This document shows positions 47,740-59,633 of a DNA stretch of 64,000 nt, piece by piece. Positions within the stretch are counted from its first letter, which is position 1. Each line of letters begins with the position of its first letter. Source of the DNA: Cryptomeria japonica (taxonomy: Eukaryota; Streptophyta; Pinopsida; Cupressales; Cupressaceae); NCBI RefSeq assembly GCF_030272615.1, contig NC_081412.1, positions 344,281,870 to 344,345,869 of the forward strand, in the 5' to 3' direction. Position numbers and translations under genes: made by a program. Below the pieces are notes generated by a model that saw only the letters and a list, made by a program, of their open reading frames with translations, was not told where the DNA came from and searched no databases.

Positions 47740-48400
47740 AATATGATATTTTATTGATTTAAAGCTTCAAAAAAGATTACAAAAAGATTGGAGTCATCAA
47801 ATAACCTCCATCCAATCGATCTATCTATACCCGCCACCACCGAAGCCAACTCTGAAACAAACCCTAATACTTGCCTCCCATCCTCTTCTTGCAAGCTCTC
47901 TGCATATCACCTTGAGCTCATCCTCTTGCCATCAAACAAAGAGTAGTAGGTCTGAAGGCTCTACCGACCCTTCAAAAATGATGAAACCCACTCCCGAAAC
48001 AACCCACTCCCAAATTGAATCCATCCCTCCCAAGTATTCTGCCATAATTAAATTTTGCAAGGCCCTCTTCACCTTGTCCACATCCTCTTCAAATTATAAT
48101 CCCCATGCAGCAATAAGGGAATAGATTTTCATATTAGTCCTGTATTTGTGACTAATATAGACAATGTCCTCTCCCAACAAGAGCTTCACCGCATCCACAA
48201 GCCTTTCATCCTTGAACAAGATTAGGCCCTTAAATCTCTTATCTGACACTTTTCCCATGAAGGGCACCAATTTCTTCTCTATTTTGAATGTGAAACTGGC
48301 TTCCATGTTCTCTCTGCAATAGTGTCGACACCCCTTCAATTCAATATTAGCCCCTACTCTCTGCAACACACTCTCTCAAAGAACTCTTAAACATGTTTAA
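47740..48400 (-). pseudogene. Unrecognised ORF with 3' UTR-like end, - strand
   Basis: A 91-codon open frame at 48369-48094 (Lys-rich, KLVPFMGKVSDKRFKGLILF, VDAVKLLLGEDIVYI) and further coding-like sequence to about 47780. It ends with TCAATAAAATATC, which looks like an A-rich element tail. It faces the fragment at 46560-47600. Possibly another 5'-truncated LINE. Low certainty. Confidence 0.35.
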
Positions 48401-48486
48401 TAAAAATGGCCACATAAAATGAATAAATAATCAATACTCCTCACATCCTACTCTGCCATCAAGAGCCAAGATCATGAATGCTTTGC

Positions 48487-49470
48487 CATCAATATGTTGG
48501 CCGAGCTTTATTCTACAATCAATCTGCATGATTCAACATTAATTCTACCTCTATAAGTGTGAATGAGGCACTTTTTGATTTTAAATTTATTCATTAATTG
48601 GATTTAAATACTAGATTAATTTAATCACTTGTAATATTAAACTACATTAAATTTTACCTTTAATTTTCTTTCGGCTATCCATATAATGAGATGCAAGTGC
48701 TAGTTAACTATAAGTCTATAATTAATTAATCAGTCAACTTAATGTCCATTGGCTGATCGCAGATCAATGACATAAGCTCTATTTCGGCCCAAAATTCTGA
48801 AGGACAAAGGTTTCTTCAAAAAGTCACCGGAATAGAGATAGGTCTGAGCATTGTCTAATTAAATATTATAAATTATATACTTAATTAACGAGGAGGATAG
48901 ATTGGGCCAACCCTTTCCGATGTGTCCTTTGACCTCCAGCATGCATAATCTTATTGGTCCACTTAAGAAGAGCCTGATGTCATCAATGTGTTGTCTGAGC
49001 TTTGTTCTACAATCAATACGCACATTTCGACATTAATTCCACCTCTATAAGTGTGAATGAGGTACTTTTTGATTTTAAATTTATTCATTAATTGGATTTA
49101 AATACTAGATTAATTTATTCACTTGTAATATTAAACTACATTAAAATTTATCTTTAATTTTCTTTTGTCTATTCATATAATGAGTTGTAAGTGCTAGTTA
49201 ACTACAAGTTTGTAATTAATTAATCAGTCAACTTAATGACCATTGGATGATCGTAGATCAATGACATAAGCTCTATTTCTGCCTGAAGTTCTGAAGGACA
49301 AAGGTTTCTTCAAAAAGTCACCGAAATAGAGATAGGTCTGAGCATTGTCTAATTAACTATTATAAATTGTATACTTAACTAGGGAGGAGGATAGATTGGG
49401 CCAACCCTTTTCGACGTGTCCTTTGACCTCCAACATGCATAGTCTTATTGGTCCACTTAAGAATAGACCA
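48487..49470. repeat. 494-bp tandem duplication
   Basis: CATCAATATGTTGGCCGAGC at 48487 and CATCAATGTGTTGTCTGAGC at 48981 start two collinear copies. Both include TATAAGTGTGAATGAGG, AATCAGTCAACTTAATG, GGACAAAGGTTTCTTC and CTTATTGGTCCACTTAAGAA. Copies differ by scattered substitutions. No coding content. Confidence 0.9.
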
Positions 49471-49655
49471 ACGTTAGCAAGGCCCATGTCCCATGTGTGT
49501 GACGAGGCTACAACGTTAAGGTGAAAGAGCATCTTGATCTAAATGCACAGTCATGTGGAGATCTGGACCGTTGATATCAAAGGAAGTGCGCGATGAGGTA
49601 AAATATGAAAGTCGTTAATTTCAATTTTTATTATATTTATACTATGAGCGTGGTT

Positions 49656-51062
49656 TGTAGACACCTAAAAATGTCTCATTGATCATGTACTAATTATTTG
49701 TCTAATTGATTAAATAATTCCTTAATTATTTAATTAAATCAATTAATCATATTCTTTTAAGTTCATATTTCCTCATAATCTTACTAATTATTCTATTTCA
49801 ATTCTATCATCGTTTAATCATTTAAACCATTTTCTAATGTTAATTAAATATTTATTATTTAATTAATTGTGATTTTAATCTTTCAATAAATAATCTTTAT
49901 TATTTAAATAAATTCATTTTCAATTTCTATCTCTAGTCAATTAATCATTAACCTTTCTCTTAATATTAATTAAATATTTATTATTTAATTAATTGTGATT
50001 TTAATTCTTTAATTTAAATAATCTTTATTATTTAATTAAATTCAATTTCTAAATAATTAAATAATTTCTTTAAATTATTTAATTAACTAATTAATTCTTC
50101 TAATTCCATTTCCAAATCCCCAAATTGTAATTTCGTTTAATTTTATATTCCTCTAATTCAAATTCAAATTCTATTTTCATTTAATTTCATTAATTCTTCT
50201 CATTTCATTTAATTTCATTAATTCTCCAAATTCAAATTCATATTCTTCCAATTTCAAATACATGTGCATGATTTCAAAAATCAAATTGAAAATCAAAGTC
50301 AAGTTCTAAATATATTCGAATAACAAAATTGAATTTAAAATAAATTCAATATCTGAATTAAATCACATGCAAAGATTAAATTGAAAATCAAAGTCAAAGT
50401 GAAAGCACATTCTAAATTAATTAATTCAATTATCTTTTCAATCTCTATTTTTTTTTCCAAAAAGATTTCAATCAGTTAACTATTCAATCTATTTTAATTA
50501 ATTGATTAATTACATCATTTCTTTAATTCTCTCCAAACATTCTAGTTCTGTCTTCCAATTAGCTTTTTCTAAATAAAGATTTCTTTCTCATCAATCAATT
50601 ATCCTCCAATCATTCTTTTTCATCTTTCAATCAGTTTTTTTCTCAATCAATTAACTCATTTAACAATTCAATCTATTTTATTCCACCTCCAAATCAGCAA
50701 TTCAACTATCAATCAGTATGTGAGCACACCTGAGCTCTACCTCTTGATCAATTTGTTCCACCTCTCAATCAATCCTCTTCAATAATATATAAATTGAGCA
50801 TTCAATCTCCATTTTCAACGATCACGAACTTTGAATCTTTGTGTCAATTGTAGGTTGCTAGTGCGAAATCTAAGAGCCATCATACAACAAAGAAGAGAAG
50901 AACAATGGAAGCTATGATGCATAATAGGGAGTTTTATATTGTTTAAATTTGATTCTATTCATATGCATCTCTTTCATTGGTTTATGTTTGAATTGCTAGA
51001 ATAAGGATTCGTGATTTCCTTATTATTTGTAGTTAAGCAATAATGATTTTAAGCATACGACA
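49656..51062 (+). repeat. 5' LTR of element B
   Basis: 1,407 bp from TGTAGACACCTAAAAATGTC to GCATACGACA. Very AT-rich (TTAATTAAATATTTATTATT repeated at about 49840 and 49965). It shares its start and its GAACAATGGAAGCT block with the 3' LTR of A. The PBS follows directly. Confidence 0.85.
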
Positions 51063-51065
51063 TTT

Positions 51066-51080
51066 TGGTGAACCCGACGT
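51066..51080 (+). other. Primer-binding site of element B
   Basis: TGGTGAACCCGACGT, three bases after the LTR. Matches the PBS of element E on the other strand. Confidence 0.75.
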
Positions 51081-52318
51081 GAACAACAACTAATTAAACC
51101 TCTATGTTTTTTGGGTAATTTTTGCTGATCGTATGGATTTTTATATTTTTTGTAGGTTTTGTATGGATTTCAAAAGCAGAATCAAACATCATGCAATCAA
51201 GCATACATCATCACACAATCGCATAAATATAATTATGCATTCTATTAGATATAATTATTCATTCGTCGTTCATATTTAGGCATTCTATTTGTTTCATTTT
51301 CCTATTTTTTAATCCTCTATTTTGTCTAAATTATGTATTACATTCTACAAATCTGAAGATTTTTTATCATTGTATGATGCTTTCAATATAAAATCTTATG
51401 ACACATAAGGTAAAATTTAAGATTTTAGGTGCTCGAAGTACAACAGAACAAAGGAGGCAAGCCAGACGTTATCAACGACTTCTAAAGGCAGAAAAACGGA
51501 TACAAGACCTAGAGGACCAACCAATGATTGACAGATACAACAACCTAGTTCTATCATACAGAGTGAAATATGACTTGATTAATATAGAACGGTTGATGAA
51601 AGATCTGACTAGGGCCTCACAGTCTATTTTGCAGGTTTGTGATTAAAGTCAATTTTTCAATTACTAAAAAATACTACAAATCAGGGGTTTCACCTACCAC
51701 CACAAAACTATATGTAGATAGTCTTGTTTTCCTCTGATTTTGAAATATGTTTTAGATGACATCCATAGCCAATGCAGAAAAAAAGAATCTGATTTCGATG
51801 TGTATTTTCACTGTTATAACAATTCAAAGTTGAAGTTTCCCGAAATCGACAGTTTTCATCTCCCACCAAATTTCCTCTATTAAAACTATAGAAATCCCCC
51901 AAAAAATTATATATTCTTGAAGAGGACACTCTCCTCTAGTGTTATATATAATTTTTAAATTTTTCTGATATGGTTTACTATTTTTTTTCCGAATCAGAGT
52001 CTTTTCGAATGTTAATATACCTACCTGTAGTATTTTGTAATTTTAATATACTAATTCTAATTGAAATTCTATAAAAATTATATGTCAACGTTCCTCACTC
52101 CAAGCTCTCGAAAAGGGCATTTTTAGTTTGTTTTTTTTTTTCAAAAATTGATGGTCTAATTCTTAGCAGAACCTGAAAGCTCTAAAAATTAGGGGGTTTT
52201 ACTGAGTATGCTGCCATGTGGGATGCCACATAGGCAACCTCAGTTGAGTCCCCCAAGTGGTGGGACCATCCGTTGGCACCCTTTCCCTCATATTTTAATG
52301 TGAAATAACATTATGGTG
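51081..52318 (+). other. Leader of B with one short basic/coiled ORF (51398-51646)
   Basis: The 82-codon frame (ATG-less annotation is not needed: it starts MTHKVKFKI) is rich in Arg/Lys/Leu (RRQARRYQRLLKAEKRIQDL) and ends ILQ followed by GTTTGT, a possible splice donor. A similar ILQ followed by GTAAGT ends the coding-like stretch at 53100-53292. No family is recognised. The rest is AT-rich noncoding. Confidence 0.35.
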
Positions 52319-52338
52319 GGCTAAGTGTAGTCGTCGGG

Positions 52339-52380
52339 ACTCGACGAAGTAGGACTCAGCTGAGCCCTACTCGGTCGAGT
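52339..52380. repeat. 42-bp near-perfect palindrome in the left inverted repeat
   Basis: Arms ACTCGAC...GTCGAGT and AGTAGG...CCTACT around a CTCAGCTGAG centre, with only three non-matching base pairs. The right repeat holds two smaller palindromes, ACTCGATCGAGT (57411-57422) and CCTACTCAGCCGAGTAGG (57423-57440). Confidence 0.9.
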
Positions 52381-52489
52381 ATACCCCACCACCCGTCCTC
52401 CACATAGGCTCTGTTGAACACTATATTTAAAATAAAAAAAAATCTTCCCATAGGCGTGAGAACTAAAAGATTATCGGCCAAAATATCAT

Positions 52490-53040
52490 ATCGAGCATCT
52501 CAAAAGGAGTTTCATCGAAAGAATTCTTTCATCAAAATAGAACATGACGTGTAAAACACTAAAGTAAAGATGTCTTCGGTAGAATATCACTTTCGATAAA
52601 TGAAGGAAGCCACTCATTGATACTCCAGTTTCATCGAAAAGTGAAAAGAAAAAAGCAAAAGGCGAAGTCGAGGAAATCCAACTGCCGAAGAGACTTAAAA
52701 AATATTCATCAAAAAGCAGATCTCATCGATAACATTATATCAAATAAGAATAAAGGGGTTTCATCGATAAAGGGGACATCGAAGAAAAAAGGGCTTTCGA
52801 AGGGCTTGCATGGACTTTCACCGAAGAACAGTGTCCATCAAAATATGATTTTGATGAAACTCATGAATGACTTATCGAAAGAAATTTCATAGAGGAAAAT
52901 ATGATTTCGAGGAGACTAGAAAATGGTTTTTCGACATGGGCTATTCGCCGATAAAGTGATATCGAGGAAAGTGAGCTTTCGGTGAAAGATCAAAGTATTC
53001 GGCTGAAGACAAGGGTTTCATCGAAAACTTGATTTACGAT
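52490..53040. repeat. Array of short TCATCGAAA/TTTCGATGA-like motifs
   Basis: About twenty copies of a word close to TCATCGAA (also TTCGA, ATCGA, TTATCGAAAG) in both orientations, spaced some 15-40 bp, between the left inverted repeat and the ORF. The density is far above the surrounding AT-rich DNA. A short open frame at 52617-52892 runs through it but is Lys/Ser-rich and probably incidental. Confidence 0.7.
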
Positions 53041-53079
53041 CATATTAGTTGAACAGTACTTCCCGCGAAAGAGTTAAAA

Positions 53080-53292
53080 GCCCAAGTGGAGGATGTCACA
53101 TCTGCAATTAAGTTTAAACATTTGAATAGCCATTATAGACGTAGAGACATTAACTGTGCACAAGTTGCCCATGCAATTAGAGCTGAATTGATTGAATTTT
53201 CATAAGAACCAGATTGATGCCAAAAGACGGAAAATTGCAAGGGATTTGCTGAAGTTTGTGAACAAAAATCAGAAGAGTTCGACAATTCTCCA
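53080..53292 (+). pseudogene. Coding-like stretch upstream of the main ORF, ending at a splice donor
   Basis: Reads ELKAQVEDVTSAIKFKHL, AHAIRAELIEFS, then (after one stop/shift) NQIDAKRRKIARDLLKFVNK and ILQ before GTAAGTG. It is Lys/Arg-rich and helical. Possibly a 5' exon of a spliced element gene or a separate small ORF. Function unknown. Confidence 0.35.
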
Positions 53293-53324
53293 AGTAAGTG
53301 TGATTTCTCATATTAACTAAAATT

Positions 53325-56300
53325 ATGGAACCTTCTTCTTCTTCTAAAAAGAGTAGAAAAGGGAAAGAATTAAACCCTGAAGAGAAGCCCAAACGACAGA
53401 AAAAGGAGGGTAGAGCTTTGACTCAGAATTTGCTAGACCAGTGCCCGACATCCAGTGTGAGGTCTAAAAAGATCAAGAGTGAAGAAGAAGGATTGGAAGA
53501 TAGATTTGAACATCTAGGAGACATATGGACTGAAATCAGAGGACATGAGTTGTTCCTATTTAGTTATAAGAGAAGGGATGCTCCTGAGCCCATAAGTAAC
53601 CTATGGAAGAAAAACTTAGGGAAATTGGTAGTCCCGAATGTATTTGTGGATGTCAAATTAATGAAAGATTTGGTAGATTGCTATGATCCAAGAACCAAAA
53701 CCATATGCGACTACCGAGGGAATCCCTTGGTGGTGATTAACAAATAGACTATTGATATGGTATTTGATCTAGACTGGGAAGTAGAAGAGAAAATTGATAT
53801 GCAGAAACTGTCATGAGAATTCTTTAACTTGGAAGACATCTGCAGGACGTGGAGATTACCCATTCACCAACCAAAAGAAGGGGGGTCCTTTGTTCCATTC
53901 AGTAAAGATGACAAGGTTCCATTTGATGTCAACCAATTCCATCCGTATTTTAAGTATACATACTATGCTGCAGCCCAAGTATTAGGCTTAGAGGCTGATC
54001 CTCTCATGGATATTGGGGTTATGGTTCTGTGTGCTGATTTACAATCGAAAGACCCTAGGTCATTTGACTATGCCACTTATGTTGCAGAAGCCCTAAATCA
54101 TGGGTTGGAAAAGTTGAAAGGAGACCTTGTAAATGTCCATTTCTCATTGTATTCTTTATTGATGCACATCATTCTTTATTGTGGACAAGAAATCAATTTC
54201 TAGTTAGATGATTTCAGCATCAGAGCTTATGATAAGAATGGTATGAAGAAACCAGTTCAGTTGTGGGTTTCTGCATGGGATCAAAGATTCATAAACAATC
54301 AATATTGGCACTTTCAGGAGTATTTTGTGAAACCTCTTAGTGCGGCTTTTGGACAACATAGAGATTATACTCTGTCCCCTGAAATTAAGAGATTCCTTAG
54401 GCCAAAAGACTTCTCTCCAGAGTCTCAGATTGATCACAACTGGGGTGACTGGTATTGCCACCTTAATCATACAGAAATTAGGATATTTGGGTATGAAGGA
54501 AAGCCATACATGCTTCCAATTACAGTACCAAACAGGGTGGCTAGCCTAGAGATTGTGAGACAATTATCTGCTGTCAGTGCCAAACATCTTACGGATTTTG
54601 GTAAACAATCCATTGTGCCAGGGTTATTGGTGTTTTCTGATTTTGTTGTTAAAAGTTCCAAAAGCTATCATTTGCTTCAAAATAAATTAGATTATTATGG
54701 CATGACTCTGGGTGATCCTAGAGAGAACTTTGATCCTGAGGGATATATAAGAGCTGCCAGGGCGTCACAAAAACTAAAAGCCGGAATACATGCGGCTAAA
54801 ATGCCAGATGATTTAATTAAGAACCTTGAAAGGGAAGAGGCTAGGGTTTTGAGAGAAAGAAGCGAAATGACTTGGGAAGCCTTCAAATGGAAAAGAGCAA
54901 GGAGGATGGTGGATGGAGACTTACTTGGAAACCTCCAAGACCCTTTGGAGATAGCCAAAAGGCTACTTCAACATGAAGTAGAGATTATGCATAGAGTGCC
55001 CCCACAATTCCTCCATTTTATCAACACTGAAAAGGATAGTCAACCATTGGCTCACATGTCACCAAAATCAGCTGCTAGTAGCATCCCTGCTGACTCTCTT
55101 AGAGAAGATTATCCCCCTGGTTTTGAAGCAAAGGTGGATGTGGACACTCATGAATTTAACATTAGACATGTAGTTGATATAAGGATGGCAAAGCATGAAG
55201 ACTTTGTTGCTGATGATGGATTTGCTTCTTCAAGGGAATTCCTTTCATTCTTGTACCAGTATAAAGGGGCTCATGTGAAATGAAGTATGGCTGGAAAACC
55301 AGAAGAAGAACAGATGAAAAGACTATAGGATGAAATCGATACCCTCATGAAAGATATGACCCCTGAGAAAGGAAGGAAAATATTAAAAGAGGCTGGTGTT
55401 ATCATCTTTTCTGGTTGGGACATAAATTCAGCACTTCTGTTTGATGGATTCTTGAAGAAGCAGGACTTGAATCAACAAGTGTTGCCTCAAGAGATAGATA
55501 AATTATTCCTAGGCTCCGGATATGATCCTGACCAAAAGGCCCTCCTACAATGGGCATTATATCCGAAAGGAAAAAGACCAATTATTGTGGATATCAAAGA
55601 AACCTTTGGACACCTCATGATTCATTAGGTTGGAAAGACTGACCCTAGGGTCACTGTAAAGTTGAACCTGGATGTAGCCAAATTAAATTTGGATCAGACA
55701 GAGTTTTTGGTTAGGGAAAATATTACCTATAAGGGCTTGTATGAAAGATCTAAAGAGGAAAATCAGAAGTTACAAACGAAAATATTACAACTTGAGACAG
55801 GGACTCCTTTGAATGAATATGCCTCATATCCCATAGGATAGAGCTTGGATGATGTTTCTAATGTTCTATATTGGAAATATCAAGCAGATAAGGCTACCAA
55901 ACAGGTAAATAATATCCAGCAAAAGATGGATAAATTGGTTAATGACATCATTGAACACCGATTCAACACCATGCTTATACATGTCGAACATTATTGGAAG
56001 GTATACACTGGAACCATAAAAGCATTAAGAGAGCATGAGAGGTTAAAAGCACGATTGCATGAGGTGACAAACAGTGTTGATATGATGATGCCAGAGGAGA
56101 AGGCTGAAGGGACTTCATATATAGAAGATCATGTTAAATTCAAAGATATGCTAAAAGGAGATCTTAAAGAATTGGATGATGGGAGCCCTATTGGAATGCC
56201 CTCGTTTTATAAAGAAGGAGGAGTAATGTCTATGGAAGATTTGAGGAATGAACTTGTAAGCATCAAGGATCGGGCTCTGTCAAGGTTGGATCGAAGCAAA

Positions 56301-56474
56301 GACATGGCCCCTACCGTCAACCAGATGATCTTCAAATACCTTTCACAAGGAGAAGAATTGAAGAAACAGAGTATTAAGATCAAGACCTTTAAAGAGGATG
56401 ATTATATTCATCATTTAGGAATTCTTAATCTCTTTTTACTTAAGTTTGTTAGGAATATTCAAATTAACAATTAG
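53325..56474 (+). pseudogene. Unrecognised 1,050-codon ORF in the inverted-repeat element
   Basis: ATG at 53325 (MEPSSSSKKSRKGKELNPEE) opens a single frame of 3,150 nt, interrupted by about seven stops (near 53745, 53813, 54201, 55281, 55326, 55626, 55839) and no frameshift. All the stops are TAG or TGA. Layout: a basic N-terminus; a 600-residue globular part (FHPYFKYTYYAAAQVLGLEA, LYSLLMHIILYCGQE, WVSAWDQRF, DWYCHLNHTEIRIFGYEGKP, SDFVVKSSKSYHLLQNKLDY); an RRMVDGDLLGNLQDPLEIAK segment; a GFLKKQDLNQQVLPQEID segment; and a coiled-coil C-terminus (QVNNIQQKMDKLVNDIIEH). No known transposase, RT or protease motif. Frame conservation shows it was a real protein until recently. Confidence 0.7.
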
Positions 56475-57520
56475 TATTTTGAAAAGACACGTCTTTTCAT
56501 AAATGACTTTTGCTCTCATATATATATGAGAGAGGTTTTTGTAATAAAAAATAAGATATATTATAGGGACAAGACAGCGATGTATGATAGCCTGTAAGTT
56601 TTTTGTTATACAAATTTTGATGGAATACATGCTATGATCAGTCATTTTTCTTTGCGTGTGTGTTGTGGATTATTTCATTTTGTTTTTGGCAGTTGCTTGT
56701 GATATTATCTAGAGGAGATAAGGTTATTCATATTCTTTGAATGAAATTTATGTTGTATGTTATAAGGTTGAAATAAAAGTTCTGCTTGCGAATTATAATT
56801 GTTCTTCGCAGTGCTTACTTGAATGGTCCCTTAAAGGTAGGGTTAAATTCATTCAAGCAACTTATGATATAAGCATTCAATTGATCTCATAAGAAATAAT
56901 AACTGACAGATCCATAAAGGGGTGGGTAAAAACTGTCTCACAAGTTCGCACAGTAAGTCCTAAAGAAAATATAATGACTCTGTAGCCCAAACAGTGAAGA
57001 AGGCACTGGCTATTTACAAATTACACTTATCACCATATTCATCATATATTATTTTAAAGCAATAAGAGTAACTAAGTAGGAAACATAGATCGAATAGCTT
57101 CTACAACAACAATCTTGAACTCATCTGCTATATCTCCATCCTAGGAACTTATGCCATTCTGAGATAGGAGGAAACCAGATCAGGACACTTAATCTGCTAT
57201 AAAAGGCACTGGTCATTGAAAACAACTGGTGAATAGGTATACCCGCCTAGGTCCTGCAGAGCCTAAAGTGAGAGAGTTAACAACCAAACAGGTTCACTCT
57301 ATAAGTTGGCCAGGTCAATTGGAGGGTTTGATCATTGGAGTTGGCATTTCCTTAGAACCTATCCAATCTGTTGATTTGAGACCCAACAGGCTCCATGTGG
57401 CACCACGTAGACTCGATCGAGTCCTACTCAGCCGAGTAGGATTTTTAATGCGATTGCACTTAGCCTAAAGTGCGGCACAACACTATACTTTCACCCTTAA
57501 ATCACTTTTGGATTTTGGGT

Positions 57521-57690
57521 TTAAAATTGACATGCATGCTTTCACACTTCAGTTTGGTGCTTAAAACAAATCTGGTTAAAATTGACATGCATGCTTTCAC
57601 ACTTCAACTTGGTGCTTAAAACAAATCTGGTTAAAATTGACATGCATGATCTCACACTTCACTTTGGTGTTTTAAAATAGACATGCACAT
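57521..57690. repeat. 55-bp tandem repeat, three copies
   Basis: TTAAAATTGACATGCATGCT at 57521, 57576 and 57631 (last with GAT). Just outside the right inverted repeat. Confidence 0.9.
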
Positions 57691-58689
57691 GCGTACCTCA
57701 CACCTCAATTTGGGCTCTAAAATTGACTTGAATATGGCTTATGAATAGAATAAATCACACATTGTGTTATTTAAGGAAAAAATAACATTTTGTGTCTTGG
57801 GTGGACCTATTGTTGCATTAAGTACCTTTCCACCCACCTTCAGGGTCTTGGGAGAGAGGGAAAGGTGATAATGACACCCACTTTTTCTTTTCAGTAGTGA
57901 GGGGTATCTTTGACTGGGGATTTCATCACCCCACAGAGGTCCTTCACATTAGGATGCATTGGGGATATCATCTCTCCCAGCGTACTCTTGAGCAGGTTTT
58001 TTGAGCCACTATATAAATATACTGGTTAGGCGGCTATAGTGTTGAGTGAATTCAACGTATGTGGGGGCCTTCCCTGCACCGATAAGCTTAACTAAAGCCT
58101 TAAGTGGCTTGCTCTAAGAACCCATCATTGCATCGAGATCCCTCAAAACTTACAATAAGAACCAACTTAGTAGCCCAAATCCCACGTTTATTGGTTCTAG
58201 GTATGCGGATCATACCCCATAGATACCCTCCATGTACCTTGCATGATGAGACAAAAAATCCTTGGTGATAAGATCTTCAGATCTTCGGGGTAAGAGAGAC
58301 TAGCTTTCCCGAGAAGTGTGTGTTGTGGAGTGGAGATAGTGCTTCCAGAATCTCTATTTGTTCATCTTATTTCGGTATTTTGCTGTGGGGGGCCCATTAA
58401 ATAGTTTCCACTTTCCAGCCTAAGATTATCTTCTATGTTTTTATGTGTATCATTGTGTTAAACTAGCATTGAGTCAGTATTTGGGCTATTCTAGGTCCTA
58501 CCTTGCATATCTCTAAATTCTCAAAGTTTGTCAGAACATAGTTCACCCAGCTACATTTATCTTTTGATAGTGTTCTCAAAATTGAAAAATAGACTTATCC
58601 TACAAATAGAGTTACTTGAAGTAGAATCTACCTTGAAACATTTGACAATCCAACAAAGTCCAAAATTTTGCATACTTGTGACCATAGAT
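57691..58689 (+). other. Leader of element B without gene
   Basis: No coding motif. Somewhat GC-richer than its neighbours around 57780-58400. Open frames here look incidental. Confidence 0.45.
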
Positions 58690-59300
58690 GTTCTTAGAGT
58701 CCTTAGTCCTTGCATAGTCCTCATTATCATCCTCATCATAGTCCTCATTTATGTCCTTAGGATTTGCATAAGTCCTTGCATTGTCCTCATTATCATTCTT
58801 ATTATAGTCCTCATTTACATTCCCATATTTTACATAAGTCTTTGCATAGTCCTCATTATTGTCCTCATTATAATACTCATTTACGTCCTTTGCATTGTCC
58901 TCATTATAGTCCTCATTTATGTCCTTATTTTGCATAAGTCCTTGCATAGTCCTCATTAAAGTCCTCATTTATGTCATTACTTTGCATAAGTCTTTGCATA
59001 TAGTCCCCATTATAGTCATTATAAAGTCCTCATTTGTATCCCATTAGCATCCTCATAATCTTTGCATCAGTCCTTGCATTGTAGTCCTCATTTATGTCCT
59101 TACTTTGCATAAGTTTGCATATAGTCCCCATTATAGTCATTATAAAGTCCTCATTTGTATCCCATTATCATCCTCATAACCTTCACATATAGTCCTTGCA
59201 CATTTGTCATAATCTTCACATAACTCCTTGCATAGTTTCCATAATATTTGCGTAAGTCCTTGTACAGTCGCCATAATCCTAGTTTTTGTCCTTGCATAGT
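58690..59300. repeat. Minisatellite in the leader of element B
   Basis: Words AGTCCTCATTATAGTCCTCA, TTTATGTCCTT and TTGCATAAGTCCTTGCATAG alternate. A larger unit of about 124 bp (from ATGTC-TTACTTTGCATAAG) is present twice, at about 58970 and 59094. Tandem repeats in the untranslated parts are common in Tat/Ogre-type gypsy elements. Confidence 0.8.
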
Positions 59301-59633
59301 CTTCATCCTCATACGGCATAGGGTCAAATTATTATCTCCATTTTGCATTATCGTCAAAATTAGGGTGTTCCCTAGTCCAAGTCTAAACTTGCATTGTCAT
59401 TCTTTAGGATTTCATCTTGTCATTCCTTGATAAAAAACAACAAAAATATAAGTTGCATTGTCATTCCTTAATCCAATTTGTCAAAAAAATTCAAAAACAT
59501 AGGTTGCATTTGTCATCCTCGATTGCATTTTTCCATTTTCAAAATTCTCAAAATCCAAAAAAAAAAAGGTTGCACTTTCATCCTTTAGTTGCATTGCATG
59601 TCATCCCTAAACTTCAAAAATCCAAAAAAAAAA

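Larger units (their letters stand above)
52319..57465 (+). mobile_element. Candidate inverted-repeat element carrying one long ORF
   Basis: About 98 bp at 52319-52416 (starting GGCTAAGTG) matches the reverse complement of 57384-57465, with shared order: GGCTAAGTG, a palindromic CTACTCGG/GACTCGA core, CCACAT and CTGTTG. Between them are an array of TCATCGAAA-like words, a coding-like stretch, a 1,050-codon ORF and a noncoding tail. I could not find a target duplication, so the outer limits are uncertain. No transposase is recognised. It could be a MULE- or CACTA-like element, or two separate foldback repeats. Confidence 0.5.

Noticed and set aside
57229-57468. 79-codon frame overlapping the right inverted repeat
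   Set aside because: It reads through the palindromes and has no motif; probably incidental.
58528-58959. Ile/Val/Leu-rich 143-codon frame resembling a membrane protein
   Set aside because: It is the translation of the GTCCTCATTAT minisatellite; both strands are open for the same reason.
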